Shown piece after piece: positions 15,564 through 24,278 of a stretch of DNA of 64,000 nt. The notes beneath the pieces were generated by a model. The model was given only the letters and a program-made list of their open reading frames with translations, was not told where the DNA came from and made no database searches. Numbering within the stretch: the first letter of the stretch is position 1; every line of letters begins with the position of its first letter. Source of the stretch: Planctomycetota bacterium (GTDB lineage Bacteria > Planctomycetota > UBA1135 > GCA-002686595); contig JAIOPM010000058.1 in the NCBI GenBank assembly GCA_021413885.1, positions 1 through 64,000 on the forward strand. Reading direction: 5' to 3'. A program made the position numbers and the translations under genes.

Positions 15564-16676
15564 ATGGCAGATCGCGTCGTACTGTGCATCGGAACCAAGA
15601 AGGGTCTCTTCGTCGCCGAGGGCTCGAAGAAGCGCAAGAGCTTCGACCTGCGCGGCCCCTTCTCGCCCGGCGTCAGCGTCTACTCGGCGCTGGTCGACAC
15701 GCGCGGGACGCCGCGGATCTTCGCGTCGGCGTGCAACCCGTTCTTCGGGATGAAGGTCCTGCGCTCGACCGACCTCGGGCACAAGTTCAAGGAGACGAAG
15801 TCGGCGCCGGCGTTTCCGAAAGACGACGGGCGCGCGCTCGCCAACATCTGGTCGCTCGAGCCGGGCGAGGGCAAGAAAGAGTTGTGGTGCGGCGTCGAGC
15901 CCGCGTCGCTCTTCCGCAGCCACGACAACGGCGATTCGTGGCAGATGGTGCAAGGCCTCAGCAACCACCCGCACGCCCGCAAGTGGCATCCGGGCAACGG
16001 CGGTCTTTGCGCGCACACGATCGTGCGCGACGGCAACCGCGTGCACCTCGGCATCTCGACCGGCGGTCACTACTTGAGCGAGGACGGCGGCGAGACGTTC
16101 ACTGCTTCGAACAAGGGCGTCGGCGCGGGCTTCTCGCCCGATGCGTATCCGGAGTTCGGTCAGTGCGTGCACAAGATCGTGCGGCACAAGGACGCGCCCG
16201 GTCGGATGTACATGCAGAACCACGGCGGTTGGGCGAAGTGGACCGGCCCCGGCGGTCCGCGCCCCGACATCGGCGTGTTGCGCAGCGACGACCACGGCAA
16301 GAGCTGGCGCTCGATCGCGAAGGGCCTGCCGAGCGACTTCGGCTTCCCGATCGTCGTGCACCCGGACGATCCCGACGTCGTCTACGTGATGCCGCTCGAG
16401 CCGGCGACGCGCACCTGCCCGGACAACGCGCCGGCGGTGTGGCGCAGCGAGAACGGCGGCAAGTCGTGGAACCGACTCGCGAAGGGCCTGCCGAAGAAGG
16501 ACGGCTACTTCACGATCCTGCGCGACGCGATGGACGTCGACGAGCTGAAGTCGCCGTCGCTCTACTTCGGTACGACCACCGGCCAACTCTGGATCGGCCG
16601 CGACGGCGGCGAGCAATGGGACTGCCTCTTCGACTCGCTCCCGCCGATCAACTGCGTGAAAGTCGCGGTGGCGTGA
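15564..16676 (+). CDS. BNR/Asp-box repeat protein (exo-sialidase/YCF48-like propeller)
   Basis: 370 residues with a strong AGGAGG site at 15552-15557 and only two bases after the MoaD-like gene. No signal peptide is present. Asp-box motifs recur: SHDNGDSWQMVQ, SEDGGETFTAS, SDDHGKSWRSIA, SENGGKSWNRLA and GRDGGEQWDCL, giving a cytoplasmic six-bladed propeller. The sialidase catalytic Arg triad cannot be recognised, so I would not call it a sialidase. The name glycosyl hydrolase often given to such proteins is not supported by visible catalytic residues. Tight coupling with the MoaD-like protein suggests they work together. Confidence 0.75.
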   Translation: MADRVVLCIGTKKGLFVAEGSKKRKSFDLRGPFSPGVSVYSALVDTRGTPRIFASACNPFFGMKVLRSTDLGHKFKETKSAPAFPKDDGRALANIWSLEPGEGKKELWCGVEPASLFRSHDNGDSWQMVQGLSNHPHARKWHPGNGGLCAHTIVRDGNRVHLGISTGGHYLSEDGGETFTASNKGVGAGFSPDAYPEFGQCVHKIVRHKDAPGRMYMQNHGGWAKWTGPGGPRPDIGVLRSDDHGKSWRSIAKGLPSDFGFPIVVHPDDPDVVYVMPLEPATRTCPDNAPAVWRSENGGKSWNRLAKGLPKKDGYFTILRDAMDVDELKSPSLYFGTTTGQLWIGRDGGEQWDCLFDSLPPINCVKVAVA

Positions 16677-16691
16677 CGACTCGAGAGCGCG

Positions 16692-17258
16692 TCACTTCGG
16701 CGCGCGCGGCGTCGCTTCACTGACGAGGCCGTCGAACCACGCGACATAGCGCTTGTCGAAGCCGCCCTTGATCGCGTTCCACGTCTTCATGTAACGAGCT
16801 CGGCCGGCGAAGCTCTTCGCGTACTCGACCCAACCCGGCCACTGGTTCTCGTAGAACGGGTCGCCCTTCTGCAAGCGCGTTTCGTAGAAGACCCAGGCGC
16901 GTTCCATCAGCGCCGTCAACGTGGCGAAGAGCAGTTGCTCGGTCCGCACTTCCTCCGGCGTGTTCGGCGGGCGAGGCGAAGGCAGAGCGTCGTCGAAGCA
17001 GTCGACCCACGGCGCTTCCAGCGCGAGATGGAGGAACTGCACGTACTGATCGTTGATGCCGTTGTAGACGTCGAGGCGCGTGCGGTCGCTCGCTTCGGCG
17101 CGCTCGTAGCGGAACTGGATCAGCGCCGCGACCAGCGCGATCGCGGTCGCTGCATTCGCCGCGATGCCGATCCAACGCGCGAGCGTTCGGGAAGAGCTCG
17201 GCGGGCAAACGGCGGAGGGTTCGGAGGTCGGAGGCGCGGACGGAAGCGGGTCGTTCAT
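16692..17258 (-). CDS. Single-pass membrane protein of unknown function
   Basis: 188 residues from the ATG at 17258; an ATG at 17282 would add eight basic residues. A Pro/Ser-rich cytoplasmic head is followed by one helix about 30-50 (IGIAANAATAIALVAALIQF), then an all-helical region with DRTRLDVYNGINDQYVQFLH and RAWVFYETRLQKGDPFYENQ. The arrangement recalls DUF4760-like proteins, but I am not sure. It converges with the BNR protein, 15 bases apart. Confidence 0.6.
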   Translation of the reverse strand: MNDPLPSAPPTSEPSAVCPPSSSRTLARWIGIAANAATAIALVAALIQFRYERAEASDRTRLDVYNGINDQYVQFLHLALEAPWVDCFDDALPSPRPPNTPEEVRTEQLLFATLTALMERAWVFYETRLQKGDPFYENQWPGWVEYAKSFAGRARYMKTWNAIKGGFDKRYVAWFDGLVSEATPRAPK

Positions 17259-17366
17259 CGGAGTCGTTCGTGTTCGCCGCATGAGCGTCCTCCAAGGGGC
17301 GACGAGTTCGCGATGGAACGCCGCAGCTCGGCAATCTCGCGCGAGCGCAGGGCGCGCGAACTGGAT

Positions 17367-18608
17367 CTACCGCCGCGGCGAGCGTGAACGCGCGAGCGAT
17401 TCGGCTCGCGCGATCTCGTCGCGCGACAGGTTCTTCGCGAGTGCATCGCGACGCTCGAGCGCCGACGGCTCGCCGCGCTGCGCGCCGAGCTCGTACCACA
17501 CGTACGCCGCGACATCGTCGCGTTGCACGCCGCGGCCGAGTTCGACCAGCGTGCCGAGTTTGGTCTGCGCAATCGCGAGGCCTTGGTCCGCGGCGCGCTG
17601 CATCCACTGCGCGGCTTCGGCGTCGTTCTGCGCCACGCCTTCACCCTTGAGGTAGAGCAACGCGAGATCGTACTGCGCGATCGCGACGCCTTGTTCCGCG
17701 GCGAGCCCGAGCCAATGCGCGGCGAGCGCCGCGTCGCGCGCGACGCCGTCGCCGCGCAAGTGCATCAGACCGAATTCGGCCTCCGCGGCGGCAAGCCCCT
17801 GCTCCGCCGCGCGACCGATCCACAGCGCGGCGACTTCGAGATCGCGCTCGACGCCGCGTCCCTGCTCGTGCATCCAGCCGAACCAGAACTGCGCTTCGGC
17901 GATGCCGGACTTCGCCGCGCGTTCGAGCCAGTCGCTCGCGCGCTCGTCGTCCTGGTCGACGCCGTCGCCGGCGAGCAGCATGCGACCGAGATGAGCTTGC
18001 GCGGTCGCGACGCCTTGCTCCGCCGCCCGCTCGAACCACCGCGCGGCCGCGGCGTGATCCTCGGGCGCGCCGACGCCGGCGTAGTCGAGTTCGCCGAGCA
18101 GGTTCTGCGCGACGGCGTCGTCTTGGGTTGCGGCGAGGAGCAGCAGCTCGCGCGCTCGCTTCGCGTCTTGCGCGAACCCGTCGCCCGCGAGGTGCATCAA
18201 TCCGAGATTACGCTGCGCGGACGCGAAGCCTTGGGCCGCGGCTCGCTCGTACCACTGCGCCGCCTCGGCGTACGAGCGCACGACGCCGTCGCCCCGGTAG
18301 TAGAGCAGGCCGAGGTTGTTCTGCGCGGCCGCGCAATCCTGTTCGGCCGCGAGCGCGTACCACTTCGCCGCCGTCGCGCGCTCCACCGCGACGCCGCGCC
18401 CTTCGTCGTACATCACGCCGACGAGGAACTGCGCCTCCGCATCGCCGCGTTCCGCGAGCGGCGTCCACACGCGCAGCGCCGCCGGAAAGTCGCGGCGGTG
18501 GAAAGCGGTCCAACCGTCGTGCGTGGTACTCGCGCAACTCGCGGCAACGGAGACGACGAGAGCGGCGAGCACGCGACACTGACGCTTCGAACCCTTCACG
18601 AATTGCAT
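17367..18608 (-). CDS. Sel1-repeat lipoprotein
   Basis: 413 residues from the ATG at 18608, which places the lipobox VAASC (Cys24) correctly; longer readings from 18692 do not. About ten Sel1-like repeats of 36 residues follow, each with an AxAQxxLGxxYxxGxGV core, for example AEAQFLVGVMYDEGRGV, AAAQNNLGLLYYRGDGV, ATAQAHLGRMLLAGDGV and AIAQTKLGTLVELGRGV, then a capping region DDVAAYVWYELGAQRG. Such solenoids usually scaffold protein complexes in the periplasm. It is preceded by a basic spacer and stands alone on its strand with the single-pass membrane gene downstream. Confidence 0.85.
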   Translation of the reverse strand: MQFVKGSKRQCRVLAALVVSVAASCASTTHDGWTAFHRRDFPAALRVWTPLAERGDAEAQFLVGVMYDEGRGVAVERATAAKWYALAAEQDCAAAQNNLGLLYYRGDGVVRSYAEAAQWYERAAAQGFASAQRNLGLMHLAGDGFAQDAKRARELLLLAATQDDAVAQNLLGELDYAGVGAPEDHAAAARWFERAAEQGVATAQAHLGRMLLAGDGVDQDDERASDWLERAAKSGIAEAQFWFGWMHEQGRGVERDLEVAALWIGRAAEQGLAAAEAEFGLMHLRGDGVARDAALAAHWLGLAAEQGVAIAQYDLALLYLKGEGVAQNDAEAAQWMQRAADQGLAIAQTKLGTLVELGRGVQRDDVAAYVWYELGAQRGEPSALERRDALAKNLSRDEIARAESLARSRSPRR

Positions 18609-18688
18609 CCGAGCGCTATCGAGACTCGCGCCGACGCGAGTTGAGCGCGGTGAACGCCGAACGTACGACGTTCGGCCGATCACGGGAC

Positions 18689-19081
18689 TCACTCGGCAAC
18701 TTTATGTCGCCCCAAAGCCTCGGGGTCGGACGCGCGGCCGCCATCGACCGCCTTCTGGAGCTTGCGCACCTCGTCGAGGATGGCGACGAAGCGGCGACCG
18801 AATGTCGTCAACGTGTACTCGACCCGGACCGGCGGTCTAGTGCCGGTCACGACGCGGTGAACGATGCCGAAGCGAGTCATCTTCGCGAGGCGCTCGTTCA
18901 TCACCTTGGCGGAGAGTCCGGGACATGCGCGCAGGAGCGCGCTCGGGCGTTCGCAACCGTCGGCGATCAGACCGAGCAAACGTACCGACCACTTGCAACC
19001 GACGATGCCTTCGACCATCGCGGCGACCGGCACCACCGGGGCGCGTCCCGTCGCACCTACCGTGTGCGCTCGTTCGACCAC
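18689..19081 (-). CDS. HxlR-type winged-helix transcriptional regulator
   Basis: 130 residues from a GTG at 19081. The HxlR domain shows the canonical GCKWSVRLLGLIADGCERPS, then SAKVMNERLAKMTRFGIVHR and VEYTLTTFGRRF. The motif normally reads G.KWt..IL..L and often carries a redox-sensing Cys; here Cys sits in GCKW, in ADGCERP and in RACPGL. The start is supported by a TAAGGT box seven bases upstream, which overlaps the operator described separately, so autorepression is likely. The divergent neighbour encodes a CxxC protein, suggesting a thiol-stress circuit. Confidence 0.85.
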   Translation of the reverse strand: MVERAHTVGATGRAPVVPVAAMVEGIVGCKWSVRLLGLIADGCERPSALLRACPGLSAKVMNERLAKMTRFGIVHRVVTGTRPPVRVEYTLTTFGRRFVAILDEVRKLQKAVDGGRASDPEALGRHKVAE

Positions 19082-19086
19082 GCCGG

Positions 19087-19105
19087 GCACCTTACCAAAA
19101 GGTGC
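19087..19105. promoter_or_regulatory. Palindromic operator between hxlR and glutaredoxin-like gene
   Basis: GCACCTTACCAAAAGGTGC has perfect seven-base arms around five bases. It covers the -10 box of the hxlR gene and ends four bases before a -35-like TTGCGG (19110-19115), which pairs with TAGGTT (19132-19137) to drive the plus-strand gene. This is the expected site for the HxlR protein, controlling both directions. Confidence 0.7.
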
Positions 19106-19201
19106 GTGCTTGCGGCTCTTCGACGACGCCCTAGGTTCGGCAGCGTGCGGCGCGAGCGCGCCGCGCTTCGTCCCGCACTCGACCCACTCAGGAGTCATGT
19201 C

Positions 19202-19438
19202 ATGAAGAGCAAGGCTGTCTTCTATCACGCCGGTTGTCCCGTCTGCGTCAACGCCGAGCGCACCTTCGTCGGCGCACTCGATCGCGATCGCTTCGACGTG
19301 GAGATCGTGCACCTCGGCTCCGCGAAGCAACGGATCGTCGAAGCCGAGAAGCTCGGCGTGAAGTCGGTGCCGGCCCTCGCCGTCGGAGGCCAGGTCTTCC
19401 ACATCAACTTCGGCGCGAGCCTCGCGGACCTGCGCTGA
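19202..19438 (+). CDS. Glutaredoxin/thioredoxin-like CxxC protein
   Basis: 78 residues, with an AGGAG site eight bases before the ATG. The N-terminal strand leads into HAGCPVC (Cys12, Cys15), and a cis-Pro SVPAL lies near 60, the minimal thioredoxin fold of glutaredoxin-like proteins. VFHINFGASLADLR ends the chain. It probably reduces a disulfide or senses thiol state. It is divergently arranged with the HxlR regulator and its promoter is directly downstream of the shared operator. Confidence 0.8.
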   Translation: MKSKAVFYHAGCPVCVNAERTFVGALDRDRFDVEIVHLGSAKQRIVEAEKLGVKSVPALAVGGQVFHINFGASLADLR

Positions 19439-19447
19439 CGGATCGCG

Positions 19448-19999
19448 CTAAGGGAGCCCGCGCAGACCCGGCAGACCGTCGAGGCTCTGCGCGTTGTTCC
19501 TTCGCTGATACTCGATCAGGCCGTCGCGCCCCTTGCGCACCGCGGAATCGAAGAGCTGCGTGCGCTCGCCCTCGAAGCGATAGCGCGGCACGCCGAAGCC
19601 GCACGAATCGGAGATGCGCTCGAGCGCGACGCGGATGATCGAGCGTGTGCCCGGATGTTGCGGGAAGTGCGCGGCGAGCGCGGCGAACTCCGGATCGCTC
19701 GGCTCGACGACCGTCGCTCTTCCGTGGAGACGCACGAGTTTCGGCGGACCCTCGAACGCGCAGAAGAGCAACGTGATGCGACCGTTCTCGCGCGCGTGCG
19801 CGATCGTCTCCACGCCGCTGCCGACGAGATCGAGGTACGCGACCTCGCGCGGCCCGAGCACGCGCAACGCGTCGTGGCCTTTCGGCGAGAGATTGACGTG
19901 TCCGTCGCGCGCGAGCGGCGCGGTCGCGACGAAGAAGACGCGTTGCGCGGCGAGGAACGCGGTCAGCGGCTCGTCGAGTTGGTCGAAGGTCTTGCCCAT
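19448..19999 (-). CDS. Pyridoxamine 5'-phosphate oxidase family protein
   Basis: 183 residues. The chain begins MGKTFDQLDEPLTAFLAAQR and shows RDGHVNLSPKGHDALRVLGP, then LDLVGSGVETIAHARENGRI, the split-barrel flavin or F420-binding fold. SDSCGFGVPRYRFEGER follows. This subgroup of the PNPOx superfamily contains proteins of unproven substrate, so a specific activity cannot be given. It converges with the glutaredoxin-like gene and is 40 bases downstream of the DUF3667-like gene on the same strand. Confidence 0.8.
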   Translation of the reverse strand: MGKTFDQLDEPLTAFLAAQRVFFVATAPLARDGHVNLSPKGHDALRVLGPREVAYLDLVGSGVETIAHARENGRITLLFCAFEGPPKLVRLHGRATVVEPSDPEFAALAAHFPQHPGTRSIIRVALERISDSCGFGVPRYRFEGERTQLFDSAVRKGRDGLIEYQRRNNAQSLDGLPGLRGLP

Positions 20000-20039
20000 G
20001 TGCGGATCGAGAGTTGGACGCGGGAGGGAACGGCGAAGC

Positions 20040-20921
20040 TCACAGGCTCCAAAGCGTGACGACGAAGAGCAAGACGTGGTACGCGAACCACGCGAGCAAG
20101 TAGCCGACGACGATCACGAGCGCGTGGCCCACCGCGACGGCCGGCGTCGAAGCGAACGCGCGCCGGTCCGCGACGACGAACCACGCGAACATGACGGCGA
20201 GGCTGAAGAGCGACAGCGCCACGCCCGACGCCGCGGTCGCCGCGATCGGCGGGACCGAGCTCGTCAGGGCGGCGAGCGCGCTCCACGCGACCGGCAACGC
20301 GATCGAGAAGAAGAGCAACTTGAACGACAGGAATTCGGTGACGAGAGCCAACTGCTCCCCGAACCGGCGCGTCGGCCGTCGATGTGCGACGAAACTCGCG
20401 AGCGCGAGACTCGGCACGAACACGACGATCAACGACTTCGCCCAGTCGTTCGCGCGCGGGTCGAAGCGCGCCGCGAAGGCGTTCCAATCCGCGTCGGCGC
20501 CGAGGCCGAGTTCCGCGCGCTTCGCATCGACGAGGCGGTCGTGCAACGCGCTCGTCTGACCGAAGAACACCGTCCGCCCGAGCGGCGCGTTGAAGATGTT
20601 GGTGCCCGTCCACGGCTGGACGACGAAGTAGACGACGTTGAGCAGCGCGAAGAGTTGGAACGGCGCGAACTGGCGCACCCGCGCGCCGCGCAGGAATTCG
20701 GTCGTGAGGAATCCGGGCCGCGCGAGACGACGCAGGCTGGTCAGCAGCTTGCCGTCGACGCTGAACAACGTCCCGAAAACTTGCGCGACGAACGCGCGCG
20801 TCGACGTGTCGCGCGCGGTCGGACGCTTTTCGCCGCACGCGGGACAGAAAGCTCGCTCGAGAACTCCGCCGCACGTCGGGCAATCGATCCGTTCACCGGT
20901 GGTGCCTTCGTTGCGCCGCAA
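20040..20921 (-). CDS. DUF3667-like membrane protein with zinc-ribbon head
   Basis: 293 residues from a TTG at 20921; a TAAGGT box lies eight bases upstream and no ATG fits, so a TTG start is likely. The N-terminus carries a CPTCGGVLERAFCPACGEKR zinc ribbon, then helical segment FGTLFSVDGKLLTSLRRLAR and PGFLTTEFLRGARVRQFAPF, the signature of DUF3667. Membrane helices lie near 90-108, 180-200, 205-225, 230-255 and 267-288. Function is unknown. Divergent from the redoxin gene. Confidence 0.75.
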   Translation of the reverse strand: MRRNEGTTGERIDCPTCGGVLERAFCPACGEKRPTARDTSTRAFVAQVFGTLFSVDGKLLTSLRRLARPGFLTTEFLRGARVRQFAPFQLFALLNVVYFVVQPWTGTNIFNAPLGRTVFFGQTSALHDRLVDAKRAELGLGADADWNAFAARFDPRANDWAKSLIVVFVPSLALASFVAHRRPTRRFGEQLALVTEFLSFKLLFFSIALPVAWSALAALTSSVPPIAATAASGVALSLFSLAVMFAWFVVADRRAFASTPAVAVGHALVIVVGYLLAWFAYHVLLFVVTLWSL

Positions 20922-21132
20922 GCGGAACCACCTTAGCGCAGCGGCCCGCGCAGCGTGCGGACGACGATGACGAAGCGCTCATCGCCGCTCGCTGTGTTGC
21001 GAGCGAGCGACGCCGACTCGACGAAACGAGGAACACGCGCGACTTCGGCGGGTTCTACGTCTGCCTGCGCTCACACGGATTCCGTCGTGCTCGTAAGGGT
21101 CGAGTTCCCCACGAGTGACGGGGAACGACCCT

Positions 21133-21161
21133 TTGGCAGGCGGGCGGCGCCCGACTAGCAT
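21133..21161 (+). promoter_or_regulatory. Promoter of the redoxin-TlpA unit
   Basis: TTGGCA (21133-21138), a 17-base spacer and TAGCAT (21156-21161) form a sigma70-type promoter, with about 35 bases of leader before the ATG at 21202. Just upstream, GTTCCCC and GGGGAAC (about 21103-21125) make a seven-base dyad that could be a regulator site. The rest of the 280-base gap 20922-21201 shows no gene. Confidence 0.55.
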
Positions 21162-21201
21162 CTCGGGCGTCCCGCTTAGACATCAGAAGGAAGATCGAAC
21201 C

Positions 21202-21879
21202 ATGAAGAACCTGTTGATTCCCGTGCTCGCGTTGTGCGGTTTCTCCGCGCTGCCCGCATTCGCCCAAGACAAGAAACCGGATCCGAAGCCCGCGCCCGCG
21301 CCGGCCGCCAAGACCGAGGCCTACAAGGTCGGCTCGACGGTCGACGAGCACATCGCGCTACGCGACCTCGACGGCAAGGAAGTGAAGTTCAAGGACCTGC
21401 GCGGCAAGGTCGTGTTCGTCCACTTCTGGTCGATGAACTGCCCGTACGAGATCGCCGCCGATCCGAAGACGGTCGCGATCGCCGAACGCTACAAGGGCAA
21501 GGACGTCGTGTGCCTCGCGATCAACTCGAACAGCACCGAGATCGGCGCCGAGCCCGCCAAGGACGCGAAGCCGGAGGAGAACTACAAGGACATCCGCAAG
21601 CACCTCGCCGACAAGAAGATGTCGTTCCCGGTGTACGTCGACCGCGGCAACAAGGTCGCCGACATGTTCAACGCGCAACACACGCCGCACTGCTTCGTGA
21701 TCGATCAGAAGGGTGTGATCGTGTACGCCGGCGGACTCGACGACGATCCGAAGGGCGACAAGGGCGAGAAGACCAAGCAGTACGTCCGTGACGCGATCGA
21801 CGCGACGCTCGCCGGCAAGGCCGTCGAAACGAAGACGTCGGAGCCGTACGGCTGCGGCATCAAGCGCATCAAGGTCTGA
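21202..21879 (+). CDS. Secreted redoxin (AhpC/TSA-like) with single active-site Cys
   Basis: 225 residues from the ATG at 21202, which is preceded by AGAAGGAAG. A signal peptide ends near PAFAQ (22), followed by a Lys/Pro/Ala-rich linker. The redoxin domain has DLRGKVVFVHFWSMNCPYE; the usual CxxC is C80-P-Y-E83, so only one redox Cys sits at this site. Further Cys occur at LAIN-preceding C104, at TPHCFVI and in the C-terminal YGCGIKR. It may act as a peroxiredoxin-like or thiol-relay protein outside the cytoplasm. The gene is followed 20 bases later by a TlpA-like gene. Confidence 0.8.
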   Translation: MKNLLIPVLALCGFSALPAFAQDKKPDPKPAPAPAAKTEAYKVGSTVDEHIALRDLDGKEVKFKDLRGKVVFVHFWSMNCPYEIAADPKTVAIAERYKGKDVVCLAINSNSTEIGAEPAKDAKPEENYKDIRKHLADKKMSFPVYVDRGNKVADMFNAQHTPHCFVIDQKGVIVYAGGLDDDPKGDKGEKTKQYVRDAIDATLAGKAVETKTSEPYGCGIKRIKV

Positions 21880-21899
21880 TCGACGCACGATCGACCCGC

Positions 21900-22451
21900 G
21901 TGCGCCGTCTCGTCCTCTCGCTCGTCTGCGTTCTGCCGCTCGCTTGCGGTGACGCCGACGGAACCGCGAGCGCGACGACGAACGCCGCGGCAGTCGTGAA
22001 ATCGCCCGGACCGTCGGTCGAGGTCGTCGACCTCGCCGGCCTCGACGCCGCGCTCGCGAAGCATCGCGGGCGCGGCGTTCTGCTCAACTTCTGGGCTCTG
22101 TGGTGCGCGCCCTGCGTGGCGGAGCTGCCGGAGCTGATGGAAGTCGCCCACGAGTTCGCCGACGACGGCGGCGACGTGGTGCTGGTCTCCTACGACCTGA
22201 TCATCCCCGGCGCGAAGCTCGACGAAGCGCGCCATGACGTCACCGAGTTCGCGAGGAAGCGCTCGATCGACGTGCCGATCCTGATCTACGACGCGCCCGA
22301 CTACGAAGCGATCAACGCTCGCTATCGACTCCCGGGCGGCGTGCCGATGACGCTCGCGCTCGACGCCAAGGGCGAGATCGTCGAGGTCCACGACGGCGCC
22401 GCCGACAAGGCTCGATTCGAAGAGCTGATGCGCAAGGCGCTCGGGCGCTGA
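21900..22451 (+). CDS. TlpA-like thioredoxin lipoprotein
   Basis: 183 residues from a GTG. A short signal sequence ends in the lipobox LPLAC (Cys16). The thioredoxin domain contains GVLLNFWALWCAPCVAELPE with Cys69 and Cys72, and a cis-Pro region PGGVPMTLALDA. Such proteins reduce disulfides in the periplasm, for example for cytochrome maturation. It follows a redoxin with a single active-site Cys, and the two may form a redox pair. The 148 bases after it hold no gene, only a leader with a Shine-Dalgarno site for the next gene. Confidence 0.85.
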   Translation: MRRLVLSLVCVLPLACGDADGTASATTNAAAVVKSPGPSVEVVDLAGLDAALAKHRGRGVLLNFWALWCAPCVAELPELMEVAHEFADDGGDVVLVSYDLIIPGAKLDEARHDVTEFARKRSIDVPILIYDAPDYEAINARYRLPGGVPMTLALDAKGEIVEVHDGAADKARFEELMRKALGR

Positions 22452-22600
22452 ACGCGGCGCGAGTCGCTCAGGCCGCGTCGAGCTCGCTCCCCGCGCGATT
22501 CTTCGTTCCATCGCTCGCTGCGCTCCCCTCCGATTTGGGCCGGCGGCATCGCGCTGGCCGCGTTCCCCTTCGTCTCCCGCTTCCATCCCGGAGGAGTTCC

Positions 22601-24274
22601 ATGCCCGCATTGGCCTTCGCCAACAACGACGTCGCGTATTTGTGGTGGGACCTCGACGCCAAGATCCCGAATTGCCTCGGCTTCGCGATCGAGCGCATCG
22701 ACGTCAAGACCGGCAAGTCGAAGTTCCTCGAGAGCATGGTCGGCTTCGTGAAGAAGCCGAACACCAAGCGCGAGTTCAAGGAGACGACCGTCTGGCCGAT
22801 CCAGAAGTTCCAGTGGAAGGACGTCTTCGCGCCGCGCGGCGGGACGTATCGCTATCGCATCACGCCGATGGTCGGCACGGCGACGAAGCTGAAGAAGCTC
22901 TCCGCGAGCGCGCTCGAGACCGGCGCCGTCTCGTTGATCGAGGACTACGGCCCGGTCTCGGTGTGGTTCAACCGCGGCATCATCTCGACGCAGGCGGTGT
23001 CCGACGCGCTGCCGAAGTCCGCGAGCGGCTCGCCCAATCCGAACATCCTGCGCGACCGCATCAACCAGCCGCACGATCCGTTGCGCGAGCGTTTGGCCGC
23101 CGAGGTCAACGACGCGTTGCTCGCGTTCCTCGAGCGACCGGCGAAGCGCGGCGGCAAGTGCTACGCGGCGTTGTACGAACTCTCCGACGCCGAGCTCGTC
23201 ACCCAGTTGATGTCGATGGACGCGGCGACGATCGAGATCGTGCTCTCGAACACCGGCGCCGACGATGCGACCAACGAAGTCGCGCGGCAATCGTTGCACG
23301 CGGCGCACAAGACGGTCACCGATCGGATGCTCGGCAACGGCCACATCGGCCACAACAAGTTCGTGGTCTGGGTCGACAAGCACGGCACGCCGAAGGCGGT
23401 GCTCACCGGCAGCACCAACTGGACGCCGACCGGACTCTGCGCGCAGACCAACAACGTGATCATGATCGAGTCGGAGACGCTCGCGAAGCAGTACCTCGCG
23501 TACTGGAAAGCGCTGCGCGACGACAAGGCACAACAAGCTGCCGTGTTCCGCACCGCGAACGCCGTGCAACGGCCGGAAGTCTCCCTGGGCGCGAAGAAGC
23601 ACGGCAAAGTGCGCGTGTGGTTCTCGCCGAACACCAAGCAGAAGACCAAGAGCGCGGCGAAGCCCGTCGACATGGGCGCGGTCTTCGACGTGATCGACGG
23701 CGCGAGGAACGGCGTGCTCTTCCTCGCCTTCATCCCAGGCACTCCGAGCTTGCTGACGCAGATCCGCGCGACTTTCGCGGCGCGCAAGCAGAAGGGCAAG
23801 CCCTTCTTCGTCCGCGGCGCGTTGACCGACTCGACCGAAGCGGAGAAAGCCTCGATCGACCTCTACCACCGCTCGCCGAAGATCGACGCGAACGTCAGCG
23901 GCGTGCAGGGCATCGGCTCGAACTTCTCGTACTGGGAGAAGGAGCTCTACAAGCTCGGCCACGCCGTGATCCACGACAAGATCATCGTCGTCGATCCGTT
24001 CTCGGACGATTGCGCGGTGATCACCGGCAGTCACAACGAGGGCTACAAGGCGTCGTACGCGAACGACGAGAACCTGCTGATCCTGCGCGGCAATCGTGCG
24101 GTCGCCGAGGCGTACGCGGCGCACGTGCTCGACATCTACGATCACTTCCGTTGGCGCTGGGCGCAGAAGACCCAAGGCGCGAAGGTGTGGAAGGACCTCG
24201 ACGAGACCGACGCGTGGCAGGACAAGTACTACGGCGGCTCGGGCTCGGCGGATCGGTTGTTCTTCCAGCCCTAG
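22601..24274 (+). CDS. Phospholipase D-like protein with two HKD motifs
   Basis: 557 residues with a GGAGGAG site (about 22590-22596) before the ATG and no signal peptide. Two PLD catalytic motifs are present: HNK at 251-253 followed by TGSTNW, and HDK at 458-460 followed by TGSHNEG. Family members hydrolyse or transfer phosphodiester bonds in lipids or nucleic acids. An N-terminal 130-residue region (WWDLDAKIPNCLGFAIERID) resembles a fibronectin-like module and could position the substrate. A cytoplasmic location means a nuclease or lipid enzyme cannot be told apart. It ends four bases before a convergent acetyltransferase gene. Confidence 0.85.
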   Translation: MPALAFANNDVAYLWWDLDAKIPNCLGFAIERIDVKTGKSKFLESMVGFVKKPNTKREFKETTVWPIQKFQWKDVFAPRGGTYRYRITPMVGTATKLKKLSASALETGAVSLIEDYGPVSVWFNRGIISTQAVSDALPKSASGSPNPNILRDRINQPHDPLRERLAAEVNDALLAFLERPAKRGGKCYAALYELSDAELVTQLMSMDAATIEIVLSNTGADDATNEVARQSLHAAHKTVTDRMLGNGHIGHNKFVVWVDKHGTPKAVLTGSTNWTPTGLCAQTNNVIMIESETLAKQYLAYWKALRDDKAQQAAVFRTANAVQRPEVSLGAKKHGKVRVWFSPNTKQKTKSAAKPVDMGAVFDVIDGARNGVLFLAFIPGTPSLLTQIRATFAARKQKGKPFFVRGALTDSTEAEKASIDLYHRSPKIDANVSGVQGIGSNFSYWEKELYKLGHAVIHDKIIVVDPFSDDCAVITGSHNEGYKASYANDENLLILRGNRAVAEAYAAHVLDIYDHFRWRWAQKTQGAKVWKDLDETDAWQDKYYGGSGSADRLFFQP

Positions 24275-24278
24275 TCGT

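Noticed and set aside
15564-16676. Active sialidase
   Set aside because: Asp-box repeats are present, but no sialidase catalytic Arg triad or FRIP-like motif and no signal peptide are visible.
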